Below are positions 21,796-31,885 of a stretch of DNA of 64,000 nucleotides, piece after piece. The translations under genes and the position numbers were made by a program. Within the stretch, counting starts at the first letter, position 1. Each line of letters opens with the position of its first letter. The notes beneath the pieces were generated by a model. The model was not told where the DNA came from, did not search any database, and saw only the letters and a list, made by a program, of their open reading frames with translations. The DNA comes from Cranoglanis bouderius (Eukaryota > Chordata > Actinopteri > Siluriformes > Cranoglanididae): positions 2,308,415 to 2,372,414 of the forward strand of contig CM042545.1 of the NCBI GenBank assembly GCA_023630585.1, read 5' to 3'.

Positions 21796-22299
21796 AGGAC
21801 CATGAGCTGTCTCCAGCTTCCAGAGTGTTCAGACCCTGGCTGCACAAGTGTGAGTCTTTTGACTAGTCACACCACAAAACAGAGAACAGTGCATTTTATG
21901 GTAGCAGAAAAGCCACTCAAACGCACTAGCAGTTTGTAGCCACAGACCTTCTAGTCAGGGAAATAGTGGGGGATGTGCAAAAATCTGAGTGGAGAAAATG
22001 CCAATGATGAAACTGACTGGTAAAGAGAATGAGGGGTGAAAGGTTCCAGGAAGCAATGCATTACAATAATCCATTAAAGAGGTAACAAAAGCAACCGATT
22101 TTGCTGGATCTTATAATGGCATTACAATGCTTAGCTTAACAGTGTTTCTGAAAAGGAAAGTAATGCCCAGTAATGTTATCTACAAGAGCTATGGGCAATG
22201 GTGGCAACTTGGTCCCCTGTATGTTTCAGCAAAGTGAGATGACAGACACCTGCTTTATAAAGTAGACATTAGACACTGGATACTAAGTAACTCCTGCTT
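21796..22299. other. Flank of the retroviral LTR, nothing recognised
   Basis: The sequence right of the LTR shows no primer-binding site or gag start, supporting the reading of 21224-21795 as a 3' LTR. Confidence 0.55.
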
Positions 22300-23045
22300 A
22301 ATTCAGCCAAGACAGAGGTTCTTCTATTTGATCCACAGGTAGCTAGAAATTAACTTTCTGATTATGTAGTAATTCTTGACCACCTTTCAGTTATGCCATG
22401 TGCAGCAGTGAAAGAAGGTGTGATTAGTGACTACAGTCTCTCATTTGAAGCTTATGTTTGATTATATTCCTAAGATTCCTAAGCTTTCTTTCATCTCAGA
22501 AACAATGCTAAAGATAAGAAATATAATGTCATTACACGATGCAGAAAAACTAGTCATGGTCTTGTAACTCTTTTTGTAACTCTAGTGTATAGAATGCTTC
22601 TTTGTAGCTCCAGCTAATGAGGACTACAACCCCCTGTTGTAGACCTCATTAACTGGAGCTACAAAGACCTCCAGCTATGGAATAGCTTTCCAATTAGTGT
22701 TTGGGACCTGGACACAGGACTATTTAAATATAGTTTGAAAAGCTATTTTTAGTCAGGCATTTTAAATAGCATTTCTCTTGCATAAAGGTGCAGATCTGGG
22801 GATCCATGGGCATAAAGAGTTATGCTAAACTTGAATGATTTGATGATTGCATCACCTCTCTCTCACATAACCACTGACTCTCATTTTTAGTTATGTTGTC
22901 ACTGCTTGCAGTTTACAATGCATACGTTAAAAAACACTGTAGGGCAAAAGCATATCTAATAATATGTTCTCTCTCTGCTAAGCTGTATGTGCACACCTAC
23001 TGTCTTCTGTGATACTGGTGCCAGATCCTGGCATGCTACTACTGT
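22300..23045 (+). mobile_element. Second copy of the same LINE 3' region
   Basis: TAACTGGAGCTACAAAGACC, then TATGGAATAGCTTTCCAATT..GTTTGGGACCTGGACACAG, and GTGCAGATCTGGGGATCC parallel the copy at 1040-2010. Upstream, 22310-22560 also resembles RT coding sequence with stops. A short inverted duplication around 22597-22668 (CTTTGTAGCTCCAGCTAATG and its complement) forms a local palindrome. Confidence 0.55.
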
Positions 23046-24059
23046 GGCTCCACTTACTGAAATGCTTTCAGCTTCCTAATAAGTCGGGATCAGAGCATGT
23101 GAGCGAAGCAGAGTGGTGTGACACTCCACTCAATATTCCGCTCAATGCGTGTGCGCGCTACTCAATCACTCATTGCCCAAGCAAACGCTCCACTCATGTA
23201 CCACTCATGCTCACTGGTATAACAAAGTTCGCTCAAATCTGCTCCGACATGAAATTTCTCTGTAGTATATTTTTTGGGAATTAATTTGCATAAAATATAA
23301 ATAAAAAAACACAGAAGACAAGGTAAAAACACAGTGTAGTTTATTAAGGAGTATAATTATATAAAAACAGGCCCTTCACCGTGCATTGGTGTGCATGGCT
23401 GAGGAGCTCTGGGGACATGTCGAGGTCAGTTCGTGATAAAGCCATAACAACTGCAGCTGATAACGCATGTCCATGAGAGGCTAGGAAAACTGGGAAAAAC
23501 AACACGCGTTGTTATATTATATTATATTATATTATATTATATTATATTATATTATATTATATTATATTATATTATATGTATTGTAAATAAATATATATAC
23601 ACACATGCAGAAAGCATTATGAAAGCATAATCCTATAGTAGTGGGCATAATCTTAGAATCCTAGCAAATATGTGTAATCTCAAGACTTAGATTATAATAG
23701 AGCTTTAAGTAGTGTGTAAAACACAAAAATATGTTACAATCATGCACAGAATCTGTAATACATAAAAACAACACTTACCCATGTAAAGAGATAAAATTGA
23801 AGCGAAGAATAACAGTTTAATATGATGACCGAAGAGAGAACACAGAGAAAGGTTTGCTTGTCTACATTGTTGGGAGACATTTTGGTAAATTGGGCCACAG
23901 AGGTCTTTTATAGGGGGTGGGGCAAGAAGGAAAGAAGAAGGAGAACAGGGGGGAGAGTTTTTTTTTTTTTCATCTAACCTTGAAAAACCTGGTTTTAATG
24001 GTGGCTGAAAAACCTGGTTTTTCTGAAAACAATTGTGGCTGAATTTTCTGAAAATCAAA
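23046..24059. other. Intergenic apart from a pentanucleotide array
   Basis: 23047-23230 has repeated CACTCA-type words; 23340-23510 and 23578-24059 show no recognisable feature. A T-run is at 23959-23970, and GAAAAACCTGGTTTT occurs twice around 23985-24020. Confidence 0.5.
23512..23577. repeat. (TATTA)n microsatellite
   Basis: About 13 copies of a 5-bp unit, perfect in register. Confidence 0.97.
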
Positions 24060-24240
24060 CATAATGGGAAATTGTTTTATATGAAGGAGGGGAAAAGAGT
24101 ATAAATAGAGACCAAACCCAGGGTAGAGCAGATTATTCCTGGGGCGTCTCATTTGAATTGATCTCATGTTGGCTGCTGTTTCTGGGCAATAAATCTGATT
24201 TTTGCTTCTCTCATCCACTGTGTTATGAGTATTATTTTTT
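24060..24240 (+). repeat. Possible solo LTR core (TATA box plus poly-A signal)
   Basis: AGTATAAATAGAG near 24098-24110 is followed about 80 bases later by GGGCAATAAATCTG (24185-24198), then TTTTTGCTTCTCTCATCC and TGTGTTATGAGT. This U3-R-U5-like arrangement is typical of fish LTRs. No second copy or clear TG/CA ends were found in the window, so it is tentative. Confidence 0.35.
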
Positions 24241-24687
24241 TATTGAATTTAGAGTGTTTTGTGTAGAGGCTACGGTATATCCAGTGGCAGAAAATACCAC
24301 AATTTGTTTCTGTTTATTTGAATAAATGCCTCAATTATAGCAGTAGAGATAATAATTATGATATTGTCTGGTGACATTCTGTTACAGGCTGAGCCTTTTA
24401 TTAATTTTTAATGTGAATGAATGAATGAATGAATGAAAGATAAAGAAGTATCTGTGTTAGGGCGCGATAGGAACAGGAAAACAGGTTTTGTGCATTAGTA
24501 AATTTGGGCACTAATGTTAGTGGGAATGCAGCTAAAAATATCAGGGAATTTATATCTTGTATGTCAAAGGAATACCCACTTCCACTTCACAGCAGGAGAA
24601 ATTAGCATTTTGTGATGTATCCTGTTATAGTGAATACAATTTTCTTAGTGCAGGTGAAGCCAGTTAGATGGATATGAACAGATATTA
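24241..24687. other. Intergenic, nothing recognised
   Basis: AT-rich; a short (GAAT)n at 24415-24437. Confidence 0.5.
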
Positions 24688-25566
24688 CAGTGCTGTGAAA
24701 AAGTATTTACCCCCATCCTGATTTTCAATTTCAATTTCAGTATATGTCATACTAAATTGTTTCAGAACTCAAAATAATCTAAGATAAAACAAAGGCTACC
24801 TGAGTAAACACAAAATACAGTTTTTATATGATAATGTTATTTATTGAAGCAAAAAAGTTATCCAATACCAACTGGGCCTGTGTGAAAATGTATTTGCCCC
24901 ACATAGTTACTAATTCCCCAAATCTATAAAAGTGCATTCATAATGGGGTTCAGCTGGACTAGACACAACCAGGCCTGATTATTGCAAACCCTGTTCAATC
25001 AAATCAACACTTAAATAGAACTTTTTCAACAGCATGAAGTTGGTTAGAAGATCTTAGCTTGTAACACACTATGCCACTTTTTTTTTTTTTTTTTTTTAAA
25101 GAAGATGATTGAAATACACCAGTCTGGGAAGGGTTACAAAGCTATTTCAAAGGCTCTGGAACTCCAAAGAACCACAGTGAGAGCCATTATCTCCAAATAG
25201 AAAAACTTGACACAGTAGTTAACCTTCCCAGAAGTGGCCGACCTTCCAAAATTCCTCTAAGAGCACAACAACTCATCCAGGAAGTCACAAAAGACCCAAG
25301 GACAACATCAAAGGGCCTACAGGCCTCTCTTGCATCAGACACAACCAGATTTTAAGTTTAAGGGGGCAGTCAGTTTTTCACATGGGTGATAGGTGTTGGA
25401 TAACTTTTTTTGCTTCAATAAAATAAATAAAAACTGTATTGTGTGTTTACTCAGGTCGCCTTTGGTTTATGTTGTGTTTTGTTTGAAGATCTAAAATGAT
25501 GTAGTATGAGATATACACAAAAACAGAAGAAATCAGGATGGGGGCAAACACTTTTTCACAGCACTG
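24688..25566 (+). mobile_element. Internally deleted Tc1-like element (879 bp)
   Basis: The ends CAGTGCTGTGAAAAAGTATT and complementary CACTTTTTCACAGCACTG are flanked by TA. Terminal repeats of about 210 bp contain inner repeats (ACACAGGCCC... versus TTTTTCACATGGGTG). The interior keeps only the transposase N terminus, MIEIHQSGKGYKAISKALEL at about 25086, then frameshifts; the catalytic domain is deleted. Confidence 0.88.
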
Positions 25567-26112
25567 TATATTTGTCAGTCATTTACAGAGGAATTTACAT
25601 GAAAGACCAGTTAGTTCTAAACAGTTTTCCCATGCTTTGAGAATGCCTGGTTTTATGTAAATTTACATATAAATTGAATAACTGGAAATCTGAGTTACTA
25701 CAATTATATAATAATTCATATTAATAACTTGAGGAAAGTAATCCAAAATAAATCCATAAATTAAGACAAATTTCGCCATTCAATTAGGACATGCCTCATA
25801 AAAGAAGCAAGAGTTAGTCTTTGCCTGTGAAAGCCATCACTGCCAGCAATGGCTGAGATTTCATTGGTTAGGTTTGTTGTTTACAGCTCTTGCCTTTTAT
25901 TTAATTTTGTAGGCATCACTAAACATAACTCGCCTGTGTCATTAATGCTCTTGGTACTTTATAGGTGATCAGAATTTATCAACATATGCACAAAGAAAAT
26001 CAGCTTTACCAAAAACTTTGTAAATCTGTCAGGAACTTTTAGTTTTGTTTGGCCTACAAAAATATTTAGTTTTACTAAATATCTGATAAATGAGAACCAA
26101 ATATGAGAAGAA
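25567..26112. other. Intergenic, nothing recognised
   Basis: No repeat family or exon recognised between the Tc1 derivative and the LINE tail. Confidence 0.5.
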
Positions 26113-26195
26113 ATGGCAAGGCAAGGCACATTTATTTGTATAGCACAATTTGTACACCAAGGCAATGCAATTGCCTCAAAATGACAAAGCAATAA
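26113..26195 (-). repeat. LINE 3' tail scrap
   Basis: GGCAAGGCAAGGCACATTTA followed by TTTGTATAGCACAATTTG is the common end of a fish LINE, minus orientation. Confidence 0.5.
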
Positions 26196-26227
26196 GACAA
26201 AAGATGGCCTTGTCATTTCTAAACCCT

Positions 26228-26859
26228 GAAGAAATTTGGGTTTGAGGTCAAAACATGAATATAAGACCAGATCAGAATTTTAGCTTTCATTTCCTGATAT
26301 TTACATCTGCGTTAAACAACTTAGAACATGGCACCTTTTGGTTGAACCCACCCATTTTTAAGTGATCAAAAATATTGGAACATGTGACTGGCAGGTGCTT
26401 CTTGTTGCCCAGGTATGCCCTGTTAGATTGAGTGTTTAAACAATTAATAGCTCTGAATATCTACTGTTGGTTTGAGTTCTGGGTTTCACCTGTGAAGACT
26501 GCATTGGTTGTTAAAAGGATAAACCAACATGAAGACCAGAGAGCTGTCTATGAGAGAAAAGCAAGCCATTTTTAAGCTGAGAAAAGAGGGAAAATCTATT
26601 ACAGCCATTGCACAAGCATTCACCATAGCCAATACAACAATCTGGATTGTCCTGAAAATGAATGAAACCACTGGTGTACTAACAATCAGAAACTGAACAG
26701 GTCGACAAGGAAAACAACGGCAGTTGATGACAGAAATATTATGAGAGCTATGAGGAAAAAAAACAAAACAACAGTCACTGACATCACCAACAACCTCCAC
26801 AGGGCAGGGGTGAAGGTATCACAATCCACTATTTGAAGAAGACTTTGAGAGCAGAAAAA
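26228..26859 (+). pseudogene. Tc1-like 5' half: terminal repeat and transposase N terminus
   Basis: After terminal-repeat sequence (26228-26440), MKTRELSMREKQAIFKLRKE starts at 26529 and continues GKSITAIAQAFTIANTTIWI, TTGVLTIRN-stop, then shifted frames to EEDFESRK. It stops at 26859, where another terminus of the same family begins. Relatives are at 28395-29695, 48324-49600 and 56592-57059. Confidence 0.8.
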
Positions 26860-27018
26860 CAGTCCCTCTGAAAGTATTGGAAAAGCAAGGCCAATTCTAT
26901 TGTTTTTGCTGTACATTGAAGACATTTGCGTTTGAGATCAAAAGTTGAATATGAGACAATAGATCAGAATATACATCTACATGTGTTAATCAACTTAAAA
27001 CATGGCACCTTTGGTCGT
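26860..27018 (+). repeat. Isolated Tc1 left terminal repeat
   Basis: CAGTCCCTCTGAAAGTATTG (26860) and ~155 bases of the terminal repeat, including AGACATTTGCGTTTGAGATC. It is cut off at 27018 by the LTR of the sushi-like element, giving a relative order of events. Confidence 0.75.
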
Positions 27019-27298
27019 GTTAGGTTAAATCGCAACACAAACTCTATTTCCCAGCACACACAGCGGCCTACTAACACACCAACACTTCCATGCTCACAGT
27101 CACCGGACTTCTAAGGAAGCAATGGATGCAGCAGGAGAGCTGGACCGGTGGCACATTCTCACTGTCCAAGGACAGCTGATGGGAGAGCAGAGGCAGCACT
27201 TGGTGGACTATTAAGGTGGGTCACCTCGCACAAACCATCACAGATTTCATGGCATCTCGCTCAAGCGCTTCCTTCCGGCCAGCCGCACTACTGATGCC

Positions 27299-27882
27299 TG
27301 CACCAGAGAAATTTGCCAGTGACGTTACCAAGTGTTTCTGGTACAGTGCTCCCTGTATTTCACCAGTCTAGAGGACCTGTCCAAGTCAGAGAAAATAGCA
27401 CGTTTCCTGAATCTGCTCATGGACAAAGCATTGGTCTGGGCTTCGGCCATCTGGGAGCAACGTGGCAAGACTTGCGCCTCCTATGAGCAGTTCACCGTGC
27501 TGTTTCACCATATTTTTAACCATTCCCCAGACGGAAAGAATCCGGGGAGAGGCTCCTCGCGCTATCCACAGTGGCGAAGTATGCACTCGAATTCTCGACC
27601 ATCACCATGGGGAGTGGCTGGAATGATGTGTCCCAGCCGTGAGTTTGAGCACTCGCCACCACTCACTAACGGGAAGTTCTAACCAGTGTCTTACCACTCA
27701 TGCTTTTACCATGCCCATAATTATAGAGCACTCAGGTACTCCTCTTGTGTGTACAGCGCTAATCAACTCCAGGGCTTCGGGCAGTTTCATAGATGAGGAG
27801 ACCGTCCATCAGCTTGGTCTCCCCCTTTTGTGGTCAAAATCTAACGGACAGGTTCCAGTTCCTATACTGGACAGAGTTTATC
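27299..27882 (+). pseudogene. Sushi-like gag and protease remnant
   Basis: EKFASDVTKCFWYSAPCI-like residues begin the capsid. After a frameshift, FLVQCSLYFTSLEDLSKSEK, ARFLNLLMDKALVWASAIW and SYEQFTVLFHHIFNHSPDGK follow as in sushi-class Gag. Downstream a protease reads ALINSRASGSFIDEETVHQL, where the active-site DSG has become NSR, so it is dead. No zinc knuckle was made out between them. Confidence 0.75.
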
Positions 27883-28347
27883 TGTTAAGTTATACCACAA
27901 CACAAACTCCATTTCCAACACACACAGCAGCCTACTAACATGGCTACCTGGACTCCACTTCCCACAACACACCTACACTTCCACGGTCACAGTTACTGGA
28001 CCTCTAAGGACACTCACCTGTTGTCATTTACACACTCATCACTGTGCACCTTTATAAACCAATTTTTGTTACAGCCTTACTGTGAAGTATTTGCTCAGTT
28101 TCCTTTGTGTTCTGTCAATACCAAGCCGTTTGTTTTGCTCACTGTTCTGTTTTTTTTTTTTTTTTTTTATCTTTGCCCTTGCTCACATTTTGAATTACAG
28201 TTTTGCCTTGTATAGCCTGTTTGCTGATCGCTCGACTTTGGACTGTTTTACATGCTGATTTTGCCTTACGTTCTGGATTTGTCTGCCTGCTTAATAAATT
28301 ACATGTTTACCTGCACTTGCATCCTACTCAGAGTCTGTGTTCTAACA
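27883..28347 (+). repeat. 3' LTR of the sushi-like element
   Basis: A 465-bp LTR with TGTTA/TAACA ends. Its first ~125 bases repeat 27019-27113 (AACACAAACTCYATTTCC, CACACACAGC, CCTACTAACA). A TTTATAAACC promoter-like box, a T-run and an AATAAA (28293-28298) fit a U3-R-U5 layout. Confidence 0.75.
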
Positions 28348-28394
28348 GGTTGTAGACAACCTGTTTTAGGTGAGCCAAAGTATAGGATAGTAAG

Positions 28395-28995
28395 GTAGTA
28401 AATTAAAGTAAATAATATTTGGTTGCATAACTTAATATTTGGTTGCATATCCCTTACTTGAAATAAATGCATCAAGCCTGTGTCCCACTGACATCACCAA
28501 ATTGTTGCATTCTCCTTTTATGATGCTTTTTCAGGCTTGTAATGCAGCTTCTTTCAGTTGTTGTTTATTTTGGAGAGTTTCTCCCTTCATGAGGTGAAAT
28601 GCTGCTCAATTGGGTTAAGGTCTGGTGAGTGACTTGGCCAGTCTAAAACCTTCCACCTTCTCCCCCTGATGAAGTCCTTTGTTGTGTTGGCAGTGTGTTT
28701 TGGGTCATTGTTTTGCTGCATGATGAAGTTAATCCTAATTAGATTGGAAGCATTTCTCTGTAAATTGGAAGACAGATTGTTTCTGTAGACTTCTAAATTA
28801 ATACTGCTGCTACCCTTATGAGTTACATCATCAATAAAGATTAGTTTCTATGTTTTGTATCATGAGCAGATAAATTCTTTCTCCACACTTTGGCCTTTCC
28901 ATCACTTTGCTAAAGGTTAATTTTGGTTCCAGAACTTTTGTGGCTCATCACAGTATTTCTTTGTGAATTCCAATCTGACCTTCTAATTCGTACTG
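28395..28995 (-). pseudogene. Tc1-like transposase C-terminal half, minus strand
   Basis: The complement around 28560-28760 carries the transposase end: INFIMQQNNDPKHTANTTKD (second Asp; near 28700-28745) and WKVLDWPSHSPDLNPIEQHF (Glu; near 28590-28640), with the DDVTHKGS-like segment near 28820. The family is that of 26228-26859. It lies head to head with the + copy at 29260-29695. Confidence 0.72.
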
Positions 28996-29020
28996 CTCAT
29001 GAGTGGTTTGCATCGTGGGT

Positions 29021-29218
29021 ATTTACATTTACATTTATGGCATTTGGCAAACGCCCTTATCCAAAACGACATACATTTTTTAAAAAAAGTCATTTATACA
29101 TTTCTGAGTGCTAAGGGCCTTGCTCAAGGGCCCAACAGCGGCAGCTTCAAGGTGCTGGGGTTTGAACTCATAACCTTCCAATCAGTAGCCCAATGTCTTA
29201 ACCACTGAGCTACCACTG
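29021..29218 (-). mobile_element. tRNA-derived SINE, family 2, minus orientation
   Basis: ATTTATGGCATTTGGCAAAC, CGCCCTTATCCAAAACGAC, GGCCTTGCTCAAGGGCCCAA and GGGGTTTGAACTCATAACCT (reverse of box B) up to CACTGAGCTACCACTG (reverse of box A) identify a fish SINE read from the right. It sits between two opposed Tc1 fragments. A second copy is at 63482-63648. Confidence 0.72.
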
Positions 29219-29259
29219 TCCTGTTGGTGAGGTCACTAACTGAAAACACTTGGCCTTAC

Positions 29260-29695
29260 TGTTACTGTTACAGAGGCCATACTACAAGATGCAAACCACT
29301 TATCAGTAGTAAAAAAAAGAAATGAGCAACAAAAGTTCTGCAAACAAGACCTCTACCAAAGTGATCAAAAGGCCAACATGTGGAGAAAGAAAGGATCTGC
29401 TCATGAGCCAAAATATACAAACTCACTGGTCAAACTCGGTGGAGGTAGTGTCATGGCTTGGGCCTGCATGGCTGCTTCTGGAATGGGAGTCTACAGAAAC
29501 ATTTTGCATGCCAATTTACAGAGAAATCCATCCAGTCTAAACACAACAAAGGTCTTCATCAGGGGGAAAAATGGAAGGTTTTAGACTGGCCAAGTCAATC
29601 ACCAGACCTTAACCCAATTGAGCATGCATTTCACCTTCTGAAGAGGAAGGTGAAAACAACCCCGATTGATTTGGTCCGCTGCCCTACTGTTTTTT
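29260..29695 (+). pseudogene. Tc1-like transposase fragment, plus strand
   Basis: WRKKGSAHEPKYTNSLVKLG, GGSVMAWACMAASGMG, a short deletion, VYRNILHANLQRNPSSLN, a larger deletion that removes the QQDNDPKH segment, then GKNGRF/VLDWPSQSPDLNPIEHAFHL and KRKVKTTPIDLV. The deletion removes the second catalytic Asp. Confidence 0.8.
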
Positions 29696-29872
29696 AAATT
29701 TTTTTATTTAATCATTATTATTTTATATTATTTTGTGTCTGATGTACTCAAGTGATCCTTTCCGAATTCAGCAATCGATAATAAATCAATAATAAATCAT
29801 GAATCTGTTAGTCTTCACTTGCAATGCCTTAGCTCTGGCGAACGGTTTCAAACAGAGTCATCAATGCACAGA

Positions 29873-29998
29873 ACAAGGATGGCGAGGAAGCAGCCAGGTG
29901 GAGCAGAAAGGGAAATGGCAAGCAAAAGGAAAGCCCTCCTAAAAGAAGCAGCGAAATATAGCAAAATTACTGACCTGTTCAGGGCTTCAAGTGCAGGT
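29873..29998 (+). pseudogene. Possible hAT/ZMYM-like transposase first exon
   Basis: ATGGCGAGGAAGCAGCCAGG begins a frame KQPGGAEREMASKRKALLKE, AAKYSKITDLFRASSAGQ that ends near a GTCAGT donor-like site (29998). Lys-rich starts followed by an ITDLF/LTSFF motif are typical of ZMYM-type hAT transposases. No downstream parts were found. Confidence 0.35.
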
Positions 29999-30385
29999 CA
30001 GTCTCATCTGTAAATACTGTAGCTTTGTGTTCGCTAACTTAGCTAATCAAGTATTAACCACAGTTTCACTACTAGCAAAAGTAAGCACTATTACTATCAT
30101 CACTCAAAAGGTCAAAAGGACAGCATTATCTACTGTATAGTTATAATATTAAGTAATTTAGCAGATAAACATCCAAATTTACATACAGGACATTTAGGGA
30201 GCCCTCCATGTAGTTATTTTAAATTAAATGAAATTTAAATGAAATTACAAATACAGCTAGGGCAAACAACAGCAACAACAACAACAACAAAACACTTTTC
30301 CAAGCTATGGTCATAAAAAGGCAACATCATGTTCAATATTAGGATTTTTCTAAAAAGATATTGTCATGATGTAGTTATTATTGTA
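29999..30385. other. Intergenic, nothing recognised
   Basis: Contains a short (CAA)n near 30270-30290 only. Confidence 0.5.
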
Positions 30386-30464
30386 TTAACAGATATCGAG
30401 GCAATTTAGAAAATTATGCCTGCCCATATGTAAGGTTGAAAAAAAACTTTTTTCTCCTATTCTC

Positions 30465-30560
30465 ATCCCGTGGACCTCTGACATGGACTTGGCTTGGGAG
30501 GAGGTCATCCCATGGACCTCTGACATGGACTTGGCTTGGGAGGAGGTCATCCCATGGACC
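30465..30560. repeat. 42-bp tandem repeat in the gag/C6H2 tail
   Basis: The unit CATCCCRTGGACCTCTGACA... is repeated more than twice with period 42 (14 codons), giving the repeated peptide SQAKSMSEVHGMTS on the minus strand. More diverged 42- and 84-bp units continue through 30560-30960. The period being a multiple of three keeps the frame open when copies are gained or lost. Confidence 0.8.
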
Positions 30561-31487
30561 TCTGACAGGAACAGGACAGGAGTGGAAGTCTCCTCATGAA
30601 CCTCTGACATGAGCAGGCAGGAGTGGAGGTCTCCTTGTGAACCTCCAGCAGGAACATGGCTTGGGCAGAGGTCTCCTCGTGGACCTCCGGCGGGAACAGG
30701 GCTGGAGTGGAGAACCCCACTTGGGTCTCTGACAGGAACAGGACAGGAACGGAGGTCCCCTCGTGGAATTCCGGAGGGCGCTCCGCTGGGGAGACCTCCT
30801 GCTGGGTCTCCGGCTGGAGCTCGGGGCTGGAGGTTGCCATGTTAACCTCCAGGGGCAGTTCCACTGAGGAGACCTCCTGCTGGGCCTCCGGATGGAGCTC
30901 AGGGCTGGAGGTTGCCACGTTAACCTCCAGGTGCCACTCCGCTGGGGAGACCTCCCGCTGGGTCTCTGGCTGGAGCTCTGTGGGTGCCCGCCTATGGAGC
31001 CGCTTATGATTTTGCCAGCTGTCCTTAAAGCAGGCCTGTGAGCAGAAATAGTAGCTCCTTGTTCCCTGTTTTCGACAGGTGGGGCACTGTAGGCTGGCTT
31101 GCCAGGTGCATCCCTCGGTTGGGCAATCCTGGGTCCGGGGTTGAGAGGTGCAGGCCGCCACGTTTGCCTGCTCCCTCTGATAGTGCTTTAGAAACGACTG
31201 GCCGGGCTCACCGGGTAGGTGCACATTGTTAAGGAGGGTGTTCAGGTCGGGATTAAACTCTGGGCACCCGTATTCCTGGAGCAGGAGATCCACAAAACCC
31301 GAGACAGTGTTCATCTCCTGGTGTCCACTGTAGAGGTGGGCCTCCGCCCACCAGCGAGCCAAGCCGACCAAACGGGATTGGAGGAACCTCACCCATTGTT
31401 CCTCGCTGGGTTTCGTATCCTCCAAACTCACAAAATATCCCTGGGCCTGTAATAAAAAATACTGGGGGTATCAGGAGACGCCATCAT
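30547..31487 (-). pseudogene. Gag-like ORF fused to a MetAP1-type C6H2 zinc finger and tandem-repeat tail
   Basis: Read on the minus strand from ATG at 31487/31484. A run of five C residues (31465-31469) shifts the frame, after which one frame stays open from 31470 to 30547. The first ~95 residues look like a Ty3/gypsy-type capsid: FLLQAQGYFVS at the start, then EEQWVRFLQSRLVGLARWWAEA, VSGFVDLLLQEYG and NNVHLPGEPGQSFLKHY. Next comes a zinc finger (30994-31125) with spacing C-x4-C-x7-C-x2-C-x10-C-x3-C-x7-H-x3-H, containing LQCPTC, YFCSQ.CFK.SW and HK.LH, like the N-terminal finger of methionine aminopeptidase 1. The rest is a Glu/Pro/Ser-rich tail of ~14- and 28-residue repeats, frameshifted near 30615 and continuing to about 30386. 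An LTR-like region lies just upstream. I see no pol downstream. The function is unknown. Confidence 0.75.
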
Positions 31488-31499
31488 AGACCATAGGAG

Positions 31500-31885
31500 G
31501 AGGAAGATAGGCCCGAAAGGAGATTGAGTCCAGTGGGAGAACGAAAAATTTATGGTCTAGGAATAGGAACTATGAGCTAAGAGCTATGGTCTAAGGGCGA
31601 GAGGAAGCGAGAAGGTAGCAGGCGTAACACACATGCCAGAACTTACTCTAATACTCCACATTGGGTGAACAAAAGAAACGGTTTAAATACACAGAATAAA
31701 ACAGACACGAACAAGACACACCTGAAACTCATAATTAAACAATAAAAGGAAAACCAATGAATAAGCAGGGGCAGAGACATGACAAACTAGGAACCAATAA
31801 ACATACAGAGGCGGAGACATGACGCAAACCAAAACAAAGGCACATGGCAAAGTAAACACATGAGAGTACATGAATGCATAGTCCA
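31500..31885 (-). mobile_element. LTR-like region upstream of the gag/C6H2 ORF
   Basis: On the minus strand this stretch has the make-up of a fish gypsy LTR and leader: two related blocks containing CATGTCTCYGCC..CTG, then a TATTTAAA-type promoter motif (near 31682-31690) and a short leader that runs into the gag ATG. The ends were not fixed by a second LTR copy in the window, so the limits are approximate and the call rests on composition and position. Confidence 0.4.

Larger units (their letters stand above)
27019..28347 (+). mobile_element. Sushi-like Ty3/gypsy remnant: partial 5' LTR, gag, protease, 3' LTR
   Basis: A full 3' LTR (27883-28347, TGTTA...TAACA) and a fragment of the same LTR (27019-about 27113) flank gag and protease remnants on the + strand; RT, RNase H and integrase are gone. 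The element starts exactly where a Tc1 end fragment stops (27018). Its gag resembles the sushi/ichi group from which mammalian PEG10/RTL genes derive. Confidence 0.75.

Noticed and set aside
21284..21847. 187-codon minus-strand open frame
   Set aside because: It lies antisense across the retroviral LTR and has no domain; chance frame.
30465..30560. CRISPR-like repeats
   Set aside because: The 42-bp units are contiguous without spacers, in a vertebrate genome and within a coding frame: a minisatellite.
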